From Anas platyrhynchos (lineage: Eukaryota; Chordata; Aves; Anseriformes; Anatidae): a stretch of 64,000 nt of DNA. The position numbers and the translations under genes are program-made. The notes below the pieces were generated by a model. It did not search any database. It saw only the letters and a list, made by a program, of their open reading frames with translations, and was not told the DNA's origin. Shown here piece by piece: positions 48,241-59,031 of the stretch; the first letter of the stretch is position 1, and every line of letters begins with the position of its first letter. The stretch covers positions 84,689,501 to 84,753,500 of the forward strand of contig NC_092588.1 in the NCBI RefSeq assembly GCF_047663525.1, written 5' to 3'.

Positions 48241-49169
48241 CCATATGTCTTCTCTAGCATTTTTCTCATGATAGAGTCTTGAACCCTTCATCATTTTAAG
48301 ACAACAACAACAAATCCAGTGCAAGTTTCATTACCTTGTGCTTTAACATCATCATCCTGCGCTCTAGCCTTCACTAATACCATCTTGCCCTATTTGTATA
48401 ACTTGAAAGCATCATTGTGGAGTTGATGTTTATATGCTGTCATCTAGGCTAGCTCACTTTTTCTCTTGATCCCCTCCACAGTGACATCCTGATCTCTGTT
48501 ACATCAAGCCTACATGATGTAGCTTTACACCACCTCTCCAAGTTTCATGCACCAGTTTCAGCAGATTCCTCGTACTAGAAACCTTCCAAGGGGACTTCAG
48601 ATGTGAAAACACAAAGAAGGTAAGCAGGCAGAAGTCCTTTCTTCTGTTCGTGCACATGTGATTCTTCCATTAAAACTCAGACATATGTAATAAGTTAGTA
48701 GCATGTAAAATACTGCTTCAGACCCCACTCCTGTTTTGGTCAGTGTGGAAAAGTTACATTAATCTTTGAGTAAAATGGAAATAATTTTATTTCTTCTGTC
48801 ATTTATTTTTTATGGACATTCTTCCTCTCTTGTACAGTGGTTATGATCAGGACATGAGACAAAAACAAGTTTCATGCTAGCCACTGGAAAAACAGATTTT
48901 GCCTAATGCATTTTGAAAATACCAAAATTTAAGAATTTAATCACAGATAACAAAAAGCTACTGAGAGTTGAAATGAGAGTATCTAATTTGAAGATAAACT
49001 GATTTATCAGTGTGGGTTAAATTGAGATTTGGCAAATTTGTGCTCACAACTAGGGACTTTAAAGCAAAATAATGTAATGTGATGTAATAATCAAGTTTAA
49101 TACTGTGTCAGATTTAGGAAAAGCTTTTATGAAGGTTCTGTATTCTGTGCTATTTGTGTTTAATTGTAC

Positions 49170-49195
49170 AATAATAATAATAATAATAATAATAA
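49170..49195. repeat. (AAT)n microsatellite
   Basis: About eight AAT units. Confidence 0.92.
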
Positions 49196-51300
49196 TGTTG
49201 AATTAATTATGCTCTATCTGTACAGACCAAATAAACTCTTCATACTTTATTCAGAAATATACGGCTTGAGAGAAAAACAGCTCAGCCAGGACTTAACAGT
49301 GCCTTTGCCTCAGAGGTAAACTCACTTATGTGTTTCATGGTAAAGTACCAAACTGTTAGCGTTAGAAAGAAACAAAGGGGAAGTAAAAATAAGAAAACAA
49401 AGAGAATAAGAAATTTGAAAAATGAAGGGAAAAGATGATATGTTACTGTGAACAGAAGATGAGAAAATATTCTTATGGATTAGGACATAGCCTTTTACTA
49501 AGGAAAATTAGGAGGGCCATAGAACTTGGTCTAATTATACACAAAAAAATACCGATTAAGTGATTACTGTTTACATGGCAATTTTGGGAATATAATACAA
49601 AAACATTCTAATGCAGTTGCATTAAGCAGAATATTAACAGGATGTTTTCAGAAGCTTCTAGAGATTTGATAAATTTGCAGAGTATATTGAGGTTTCAGTT
49701 TGCTAAGAGCAACACTCAGGCTTCCTAACTTTTCATGGCATTTTTTTCACCTAATGCACTACTGCATAGTATCTCAGCAAAACAGAGTTAATTTTTGCCA
49801 CTTATGTTTGTAATTCAGCAGCCTGTGAGTGCTGACAGTGCTTCATTTTACGCACCGAAGAGGTAGGAGGACTCCCTGGAGAGCACCTCTTACATTCAAG
49901 ATGCTGACATGTTGGACTTTCTCATATAGCTTCAGATTTCAAGTGAGGAAGAGTTAGAACAAGGTTGTTCCATGTGATGGTAGCAATATGAGGTGTTCAG
50001 CACTGATTCCAAGTGTGGATCTGAGGAAGGAGGTCTTCATGGAGTTGCACTTGAAGCTTCAGAGAAATGCTCATGCCAGGCCCCATCAGGGAGAGGACTG
50101 TGCCAGTTCAGAAATGAGTTGTGATTGTGATCTGAAAGGCTGCTGCTTCACAATGCTGCAAGTACCCGCCTAACAAATTAAACTTTCACAAGTCAATGAA
50201 AAGTGGTGCAGGAGTCAACTTTGTGGTACTCATTGATGGTACTCATTTATGTAAATACTGCTGTGCTGTACGAGGTCAGAAATTACTTGGAAGCGATACA
50301 GCAACTTTATTGTTCACTCATGAACTCAAAAGCTCAACTGAAAGAGGCAGTCAACTTAAATTCTTCTGTTGAGCCTTCTTCGAGGCTTTTTTGCTGCTTG
50401 TGTAATGGCAGTGCATGTTTGCTATATGGGTTGTGCTGTGCAGCTGGAGTGATCTGAGGTTTAGTGACTGTCCAAGATATGAATTTATTCTCCTTTTAGG
50501 ACCTAATCTTCACTGTTCTGACCTATAGAAACATAACATGAAATTCAAGCATCTTACAGAACAAATTTTATTTGCAAGGCTGGCACTGACAGAATTGACA
50601 GGTGCACTACAGTAGCAGCTACCTACACAACTACTTAGATGTCAGTGATTAATGCCATCCATGTTGCCACTCCAGATTTTTCCAACCAAATGCCTGCAGG
50701 TGAGAGTTTTCCTCAAGAGGAATCAAAGAAATTCAGCTGCCTTTTGCTGCTTTCAGAGCCCTGGGTGGGTTCTCCCCCTCCTAACTCTCCTGGGATTGGG
50801 CTGCCTGGGCTGAGGGCCTTAATGCAGTTCCCTGGCCTTGAGGCACCTCAGCGGGAGCCCTGCCAATGCTTGGGAGCCACCTTGAAGTCCCAGCCCTGTC
50901 CCAGTCATGGACCTTATTCCCCCAGTTCACCACCCCAACCATATGTACTGCTCTGCTAAAAAAAAATTAAAAAATTGTGTTGCTACACTAAGAAAATTTA
51001 TAGTGGTATAGTCTTAAAAAAACACAATGCAGTGCTGAGTTTTTCAACCCTGAAACTAAGTGGGAAGAGATTGCCTACTGAAGGCATATTAAACACAGAT
51101 GTAATCTGTAGCTTAGGAAATTTGTTGATTTTTTGAAAGCTGGGAGAGTATACTGAGAAAAAATCATTACTGTGTTTGACCTGTTATTATACCTTTTTCT
51201 AAGCATCCAGTTTTTAAACCGCTACATATGTTATGGTGTGGATTTTACAGTTTAACCCATTGTTGGCATTTCTGCATTTACAGTAGTAAAGGTGGGAGTC

Positions 51301-51305
51301 CTGGT
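51301..51305. repeat. Target-site duplication, left (CTGGT)
   Basis: Exact match to 52317-52321 on the far side of the LTR. Confidence 0.9.
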
Positions 51306-51460
51306 TGTAGTGGGTTTACATGGCAAGGTTTTGGTGGCAGGAGGCCATAAGGGTGGTTTCTGTGAGAAGGATCTAGAAGCTGCCCCATGTTAGGTAAGGG
51401 CCCCACTGCTGACCAGAGCCGAGTCAATAAGCGATGTTGTTTTGCGCCTCTGTGAGAGCA

Positions 51461-51468
51461 TATTTAAG
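51461..51468 (+). promoter_or_regulatory. LTR TATA-like box
   Basis: TATTTAAG, about 155 bp into the LTR, in the position of a U3 promoter. Confidence 0.5.
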
Positions 51469-51581
51469 ACAGGGAAAAAAACGCTGCGCCACACAGCAGT
51501 TGGGAGAGTGAGAGGAGTGAGGAACGGCCTTGCAGGAGCCAAGGTCAGTGCAGAAGGAGGGGGAGAGGTGCTCCAGGCGCC

Positions 51582-51940
51582 GGAGCAGATGTCCCCTGCG
51601 GCCTGTGGTGAGGACCATGGTGAAGCAGGATGTCCCCCTGCAGCCCATGGAGTACCACGGTGGAGCAGGTGGCCCTGCACCGACGGAGGCTGCTGCCTGT
51701 GGAAGACCCCTGCCCAAGCAGATTCTGGGCCTGTAGCCTGGGGAGAGGAGACCACGCAGGAGCAGGTGACCTGGCAGGAGCTGCTGCCCGTGGGGGAGCC
51801 AGGTTGGAGCAGTTTTCTCCTGAGGGATGGACCCCGTGGTACGGACCCATATCTGGAGCAGTTCTGGAAGAGCTGCTGCCTGTGGGAAGCCCACACTGGA
51901 TCAGTTCATTAAGGACTGCATCCCGTGGGAGGGACCCCAC
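51582..51940 (+). repeat. Degenerate tandem array inside the LTR (about 8 units)
   Basis: GGAGCAG or a variant (GAAGCAG, CAAGCAG, GGATCAG) recurs at 51582, 51622, 51662, 51715, 51759, 51806, 51855 and 51898. Spacings are 40, 40, 53, 44, 47, 49 and 43 bp. Each unit continues with a CTGC(A/T)GCC(C/T)-like block and often a GTGG box. Two such units exist in the related LTR at 32441-33143. Confidence 0.8.
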
Positions 51941-52127
51941 AGCACAGGGGATGAGAGTGACCGAGAAGGAGCGGCAGAGAAGAAGCGCTGTAGACTGACC
52001 ATAACCCCCATTCCCCTGTTCCCCTGCACCACTCGGGGGGAGGAGGTGGAAGAGGGTGGATGGGGGGGGAAGGTGCTTTTGGTTTCTTTCCTTTGTTTCT
52101 CACTTCTCTAGCTTGTTAGTAATAAGC

Positions 52128-52133
52128 AATAAA
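52128..52133 (+). promoter_or_regulatory. LTR polyadenylation signal AATAAA
   Basis: Canonical AATAAA about 190 bp before the LTR end, in the place expected for the R/U5 region. Confidence 0.6.
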
Positions 52134-52316
52134 TCTTACTGTCTCCCTATGCTGAGTCTGTTTTGCCCGTTACAATAACTGTTGTGTGATCTTCTTGTCC
52201 TTGTCTCAACCTTTGAGCCCTTTTCACCATATTTTCTCCCCGTTCCTCTTTGAGGAGGGGGAGTGAGAGAGCGGCTGTGGTGGAGCTCGGCTGCCCACTC
52301 GAGCGGAACCACCACA

Positions 52317-52321
52317 CTGGT
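52317..52321. repeat. Target-site duplication, right (CTGGT)
   Basis: Exact copy of 51301-51305. Confidence 0.9.
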
Positions 52322-53837
52322 ACACTGCTGATACTGTGAAAGCAGGGAGATCCTTGATGAAGATGAATTCCTAAATTACTAAAATTTCTGCACATACTAT
52401 GTGCTTTTTTGGCCTACTCTGTTGATATTCTAAGTTTGGTCATTCTGTCCTTCTTTGTTTTTCCAGTGTCTGGTCGAGGAGACCATGTCTCAGACTTTCC
52501 TTTCATGATGACTTTTCATACTCTCCTTATGAATGGCCATCATGTGGCAGTGTAACAGAAGTACAGGGTACTGAAAAGTAAACACGTAGACGTCTTGTCT
52601 AAAATAGTAAGCAGTGAAGCCTGCTGACATAAAAAACCTTTATTGTGTCAGTATTTCTTCATTTCACATTTAAGATATTGAATCGGTGAGCTAAGAATTT
52701 CAGATGCAAAAGTAAACCAGAACTCCTTCTGAAGAAATCATCATTAAGAGAAGGTGAGAAAAGACAAAAAATGACTTGGTGGCAAATTTCTTATAAAATG
52801 AATGTATACAGATTTTTCCTTTATTTTTATCAGATAACTGTGTAGAAAAAACAGCCACCCTCTAAGGCAAATTTTCATCCTTTTGTGTAAGAGAAACTTT
52901 TGTGATCCACTGATTGATATTCTATTCCCTTATATTCAAGAAATTGAAAGGTTTTGCATGCTAGAGGGAATGTTATTGAAACTTTTTTCTGCCTAAGGAT
53001 TTCCGTATTACATGATAAAGTTATTTTCATTTCACAAGTAGCAAAGGTGGGAAAGATACCTCAAGAAACTAACAAAATCTAATGTTTCCAAAACCAATCC
53101 TTTTGTTGACATCCAGTGTGGGATTCACTCATAATTCTGATGTGATTTTACTAACAGTGATAGAGGCATATTTCATTATGGTGGATCTTCATTCTGCTCC
53201 AGTGCTAGTGTTTGCTTTTTTTTTTTTGCGAAGTTGGCTGTGTCTAAAAGAGCATGTAGATTTGGAAGAGAGTTTCGTATTGTTGTGCTAACTTACCTTA
53301 GTTCTAGCACTGTTTTCTGTTCTGCAGTTCGGTCTTGTTTTTCCACACCTTTCTCTAAGGGATCTTTGTGAGTCTTAGGTCTCTTCTCCTCCATTTCTAA
53401 ATCTAAAGAAAACAACTACTTCTACTCAGTTCTTGAACATTGTATTATATCCTTTCAGTGGGACATCTGCGTTAGCCAGATGTTGTTCTACCACCAGAGT
53501 TTAGATTCTTCTCCCAGAACAATATTCTCCATCATACATAGAAGCACAAGCACAATTTGAGGTGATTCTCTATTTTGTTAAGCCATTTTGACATGACATA
53601 GTCTAGAGCTCTTTGGTTTAGGCATGTTTGGTGTCACAGAAATAGGCTGCTGAAGAAGGGGCTTTTGCTGATGGAAAAAAATTGCATACTTCACAACACC
53701 TTCCACTATGTGTGAGATAGGTGAGAAATGAGTATGTAGAAAAGCTGGATAGTAGGAAAATAATCAAAAATTGAGATCTACTAAAATAAGCTTTTAAAAT
53801 GTCTTCATTGCAAAGACATCTGCCCTAAAATAGAAAC

Positions 53838-53949
53838 AGAGAAGAAAGAAAGGAAAGGAGAAAAGGAGGGAGGGAGGGAGGGAAGGAAGGAAGGAAAGAA
53901 AAGAAAGAAAGAAAAAGAAAGAAAGAAAAAGAAAGAAAGAAAAAGAAAA
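53838..53949. repeat. Polypurine tract, 112 bp (GGGA/GGAA/GAAA)n
   Basis: 112 uninterrupted purines that pass from GGGA units to GGAA to GAAA and AAAAGAAAG units. Triplex or H-DNA folding is possible. Confidence 0.93.
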
Positions 53950-56900
53950 TGGAATTCTCTTACTGTGAATAAATACATGGTGTTTCAAAGCATGGAAACA
54001 TAACACTAGGACTTCTTTTTTTTTAAAAAAATATGTGAACCTGGGCTAAAAGCCACATTAAAACTGATCATAAATTTGTAGAGGTAACATAGTCAAAGCA
54101 CCACATGGCTCCACACTCTACATCTTATTTTCAGGACCAAAATCAGCATATTCTAATGTGCCTGTATCAACTTACAATGAATGAGATTTAGACTTCTTCC
54201 TCATCAAACACCCATAGAGGACTGCCAAGGACTCATTAAGCAATCTGCTTGGTTAGCACTCTGGCTACGTCTGCATGTGATTCGATTTATTTGAACTTGT
54301 TAGTCCCTAGTGTCAGTAAGTGTGCATGTCAAGCATTGCATGGACAGGTGAAGATAATAAATCAATGTGAGCCCTTTTGGTATATTCTTTTTTTTGAGAG
54401 GTAAGTTACGCATGTCACTTCTTTTTCGTGGCTTTGATTCGTGGTGTTGAAATGCATTGATTAATTAGGAAACTAGGAGAATGGTAAGGAATAGTGAATT
54501 TTCTGGAAGACTTTTTATATTTCTAAGACCTTCCTGGGTGCTGGACAAAACTTGCAGCCCATATTTAACCCAGTGCCTGAAACCTGTCTTGTGTTTTGAA
54601 GAGAGATATAACCATGGCAAAAGTCTCTAAATCTTGATTGAAGCATGTTTAGTACTAATTAGATCTTCTGAGGTGGAATGTAAGCAGAGATCTAAACGGT
54701 GTGCAGAGATATCATTGATCATTCTGCAGAAACTGCATTCAGTTCCACCAGAACAGAGAGCTATTCATATGCCAGCAGGCTTGCGTGCATATATATGTGA
54801 ACATCTCAGAAAGTAAGGAACTACAAGGTCACCTCTGTTTAGTTACTGTCTGCTCTGTTGCTCTAAGTAATGCAAACGGTTTTGTTATGCATTGTTAGCT
54901 TGTTTTCCTATTTACCTATGCTATTGTGTGTGTTTGTTTACTTTTTTGTTTTTAAATTTCCCCTGCAGGCATTTTTCTTTGCCTCTAGGTGTTTCCTGCA
55001 TAAGACTGTTCTATCACACTGGTGGCACATGTGATCTCTAGAGTGGACTATTCAACTACATCTTCTACATCCACAAATATTTATATTTAGAATTGTCAAT
55101 CATGTTCTACATTTTGATGAGTGGGCTCAGAAGCTGAGGATACTTCGCTTCTCCCTCACTTTTCTTTCTTACATTAAAAAAATGAATATAGCCATACGAA
55201 CCATTTCCACTTTAATTAGGTAGTCCACATGGATCTTCTCATTAAACACACGTGATACTTGCAGTGTTCAGTGAGAATCTTCTGCAACAAAAAGTTGTGA
55301 ACACACTTTTTTTTCTTCTTAGATCATTTTATGCATGTTTATTCATCAGGGTGCTGGTAGCCCTCTATGACCACTGCCCCAAACAGGGAGCAGGAGACCT
55401 GACCATTATGGCCAGGTCCAACTAAGAGTCCAGATCACAGTGATGAGGCAGGTTTGAGTGAAAATGAGAAGTCACTCTAAATTTTAAGATTAGATCCAGT
55501 AACCATCAAGCAGTCCATGGGGCTGAGGCTGGGCCAGCACATCAGCCCATAGGTGAGGTTCAGGATCAGGCTTAGTGCAGGGAACACAGGTCAGACACAG
55601 CCCAGAAATATATTTTGGTGAATAAAGCTGTCCTGCTTGTTTTAAATTTAGAACTACTCAGTAAACTAATTTTAATTTTTATGCTCTGTTCTCCTATGCT
55701 CTCCTATCAGGAGAACATGATTAAAATGAGAAGAATGCAGTTTCTCTCCCATATTTATGTTTTCTTTAGGAAAGACCTGAAAATAAGAAAAACAAACACA
55801 CAAACCCCCCCTTTTTATCATAATCATGAAGATTTTCATTAAAACTTGTAAATGCCATTATTTGACGTTTTCATTTTCTGATAACATATTTTTTGTTATG
55901 GAAAAGGCAAAATTACACCTCTTCTTCCAAACCAAATGAAAAATATAGCAAAACAATCTCTGTCTGTTCACTTTATTCATGGAAGCCATTCCTTAATTCT
56001 CAGTTTTGCCTACTGTGGTGAGTTGTTTGCACCAAACACGTAATCTGAATTGCACCAATCATAAATCTGAAATGCAGTCTGTTGCAGGGTCCTATGAAGA
56101 AGGTCTAAGAATCCTTTTTAGTACAAATATTTCATAAACAGGCAATTTTCAGGTATAATCTAAATGATCCTATGCTTGTCCACTCACATAATATATCCTC
56201 CATAAACACAGTTGTACTAAGTATAAAGGTTCATCTAGTCCATTAAGCTGTTGTCAGTGTTCTTTATTAGCAGACACTTTGTGAAAAGTACTCTGTGGTA
56301 TCCTGTCCTAGCCTCCAGCACTCTGAAGCTCAAGGACAAGTAAAACCAGAGGCAATATTTGTATTTAATGATATTTGCTAGATTATTTCTGTGAGTGCTC
56401 CTGATCATTCATTTTGAAAACTAGTTTCCTGTTCTTGAACCTTTTTTGTCCTCTTTTTAAGCCAACCCATCAGAGTTGTATAATTTCCAGTTTTAGCAAC
56501 ATTTAACTGTTGTCATTTTTTAAAATTTAACTACTATATTCTTTTTACTACTTTCCCTTGTATTTTTCCTGTATAAATTTATAAGCAGCAGAAAGGCCAT
56601 TATGCTTGCTGAATGCCAGCAAAAATCATTTATATAAATTAAACTTCATTAACAGGAATAAAGCAGCATTTGAGCAACAATCACGGTGAAACTATGCCTG
56701 CTAAATTAAGAAAATGGGTTTGCATGTTAAGGGAAAATAGCCCAGTAGTGAATAACTTGAAACTTACTCTAAAATTTCTAAGTGCATATATTTGAGTTTG
56801 TAACTATGGGTGCTAGAATTGCATCTGCCCTGGAAAACAAAAGCTAAATTAATGTATTGTAATATACAACATATGAATTCATTATGGATTTAGTGAATCT

Positions 56901-58080
56901 ATCATCCTCTTTCCATCTATTTCTATTCTTTATCTATGTCTCAAAAGCTCTTATATGCATGGGTGATTCTTTTACCTGAAGATAAAGCTCAAAAGTCAGC
57001 TTTCACAAAAGGCCAAATTGGTAACATTTACTTTTCAGCAAGGGATTATCAAACATATTTATATATTTATGTATTAGCGGAAGCTAACGGGGTTATCCAA
57101 GAGACACAGCAGTTTGTGCAGCAGATCACACCTGCTGTAGCTGACTATAATTTGAGCAAGTGTTGGCCTAGATTCTCTCCAGATGCCCCTATCAACCTCA
57201 ACTATGTTATGAAACTATGATCATAATACCATGATATGATATTATGATTTCTATGGTTTAGAACCAATGTAGTGATTTTCCATCTGCAGTGAACTTTCTG
57301 GGCTACTTACTCTCTGAATCTACACAGGCAATTACATAAAAAGTCTGAGCCTGTGAAAATCCACATTCTTCTGCTCCATTTCTGTTTTGCATCAGCAAAA
57401 GTTGGCAGAAGCTGCTCAAGAAACCATCCTCCACCTCCAGCTGACCAGAAGCCAGCATTAGCTTTTTGGCATAGTATCATCAGAATATGTGATTTATGTC
57501 CATAATTGTATTTTTTACATTAGCATATCAAAAAGAAAGTTAGAAACATGGAAGTCAGCCAGGACCATTCCATCATGCTTTATGGTTTTGCAAACTGAAT
57601 TTTTGAATGACAGTCTTGTTAAAAATTCTTATTGTCCAGTGCTGACTTGTTTTTGCCTTTGGAATTGTGTGGATTAATAATGAGTAACTGCACTTGGAAT
57701 TTATTTCCTTTAGTGTTTCTTTGTTACAGCTATAGACAACTGGATTATCCTGGATGAGAGAGGGAGAGAAATCATATAAATGCAGTCGGTATGAGGTCTT
57801 TGCAACACTGAGTTGTCAGTGAAAGTCTGTGGAGGATCTGTGTAGGTATTTGTATATATATATGAATATAACATCTTCAGCTGGCTAACATCTTAGATAC
57901 TGGTATTTCTTTAATCTGCTTGGGTACTTCTTATATAAAAATAAATTTCTGCACAGCACTGATACAGTGATTCTTTCTAAAGGAAAATGATTTTTGTATA
58001 GAAAGCAGTCTTAGAAGGGTATAGCAACTTTCTGCTTTTGAGCTACAACTTTGAATATATTGTATCTCTTCCAGTAATAA

Positions 58081-58130
58081 ACATATATATATATATATAA
58101 TAATGATAATATATATATATATATAATGTT
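58081..58130. repeat. (AT)n tract with dyad symmetry
   Basis: Two AT arrays flank TAATAATGATAAT, so the segment could fold into an AT-rich hairpin. Confidence 0.85.
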
Positions 58131-58959
58131 ATATAATGCTAGGAAATCTAGCTAAAATGTCAGTGTGGGGACCACTAATTTACCGTGAACAAGGATTTGT
58201 TAACATTATCCATTTGCTCATCAAGTTCTTCACATGGTAGTTGTTGTTGTAGTATATGAGTATTTTTAGTCTTTCAGTACCACAGATTTGATACATCATG
58301 CTTAACATATCATCCAACACTTGAAGTTCTTTGATTTTTGTGAAGTTCATCTTGAGATAAATAATGTTTATACGTCTAGGACCAGGTATAACTGTCAACT
58401 CTTAAATATTTCCTTGAACATTTCTGCTTATTTCCTGCACATTTTTAATTGAAAATATGACACAAATTATATGGGTTTATGGTCCTGCATGGCTGTATAT
58501 TCTAGCAGGAGAATCCAGCTGGGAAACAAACTGGGCAGATTTAAAGGATTCAACGATCACTGCTGTGTATACATTAACATCATTTTTATTCTGTTACAGT
58601 TATTACCTTTTCTGACAATGACATTATCTTCTTCTAAATGAGTGGAAAATATATGCCAAAAGGGGGGACAAATGCAGAGTGCTTCTCTTGCTAAAGAGCA
58701 CTTTCCATAATTGAGAACAGGAAAAGGTTAAGGTTAATTTCAAACAATTTTATGTGTTGGCACTAATTATGTTGCACTGGGAGCAAATACATGTATGTCA
58801 AAAGAGGAAACTTGAATTTGAAAATAAGGCACAGTGATGTCAGGTTTATAGTTTTAAGTCCATAAACACAGTCTCCTGATCATCAAACACATATTTCTAT
58901 GTATTTCAACTTTTGCCTAAAACACTATCTTTTGTTAGCACAAAAGAGGAAAAAAAAAT

Positions 58960-59031
58960 AAAGGAGAGGAAAAGAAAGGAGGAAAGGAAAGGAAAGGAAA
59001 GGAAAGGAAAGGAAAGGAAAAAGAAAAAAAA
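58960..59031. repeat. Polypurine tract with (GGAAA)n
   Basis: 72 purines in a row, with about nine GGAAA units at 58976-59020. Confidence 0.93.

Larger units (their letters stand above)
41905..51300. other. Mostly unique DNA with candidate conserved non-coding blocks
   Basis: No gene is recognised. 42650-42790, 44010-44400 and 44820-45010 are repeat-free, of balanced composition and rich in homeodomain/POU-like cores, the look of vertebrate conserved elements, but this cannot be tested here. 50756-50960 is an isolated GC-rich patch ending in an A-rich tail, of unknown origin. Open frames are at most about 106 codons and without motifs. Confidence 0.4.
51306..52316 (+). mobile_element. Solo LTR, avian ERVL-like, 1,011 bp
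   Basis: It begins TGTAGTGGGTTTACATGGCA and ends AACCACCACA, flanked by perfect 5-bp CTGGT duplications. The TTTACATGGCAAGGTTTTGG opening is recognised from abundant avian ERVL-type LTRs. A TATA-like TATTTAAG lies at 51461-51468 and AATAAA at 52128-52133. The middle is GC-rich and holds an array of degenerate units (51582-51940). No internal retroviral genes are attached, so this is a recombination remnant. The many overlapping open frames of 60-168 codons on both strands between 51390 and 52111 come from the GC-rich array and are not considered genes. Confidence 0.93.

Noticed and set aside
51390-51896. 168-codon minus-strand frame and several others in all frames
   Set aside because: Produced by the GC-rich tandem units of the solo LTR, with no protein family recognised.
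54634-54816. 60-codon frame that reads protein-like
   Set aside because: Short, with an in-frame stop just upstream and no family recognised.
56936-57220. 94-codon plus-strand frame
   Set aside because: Looks moderately protein-like but has no domain, no splice context and AT-rich codon use like the surroundings.
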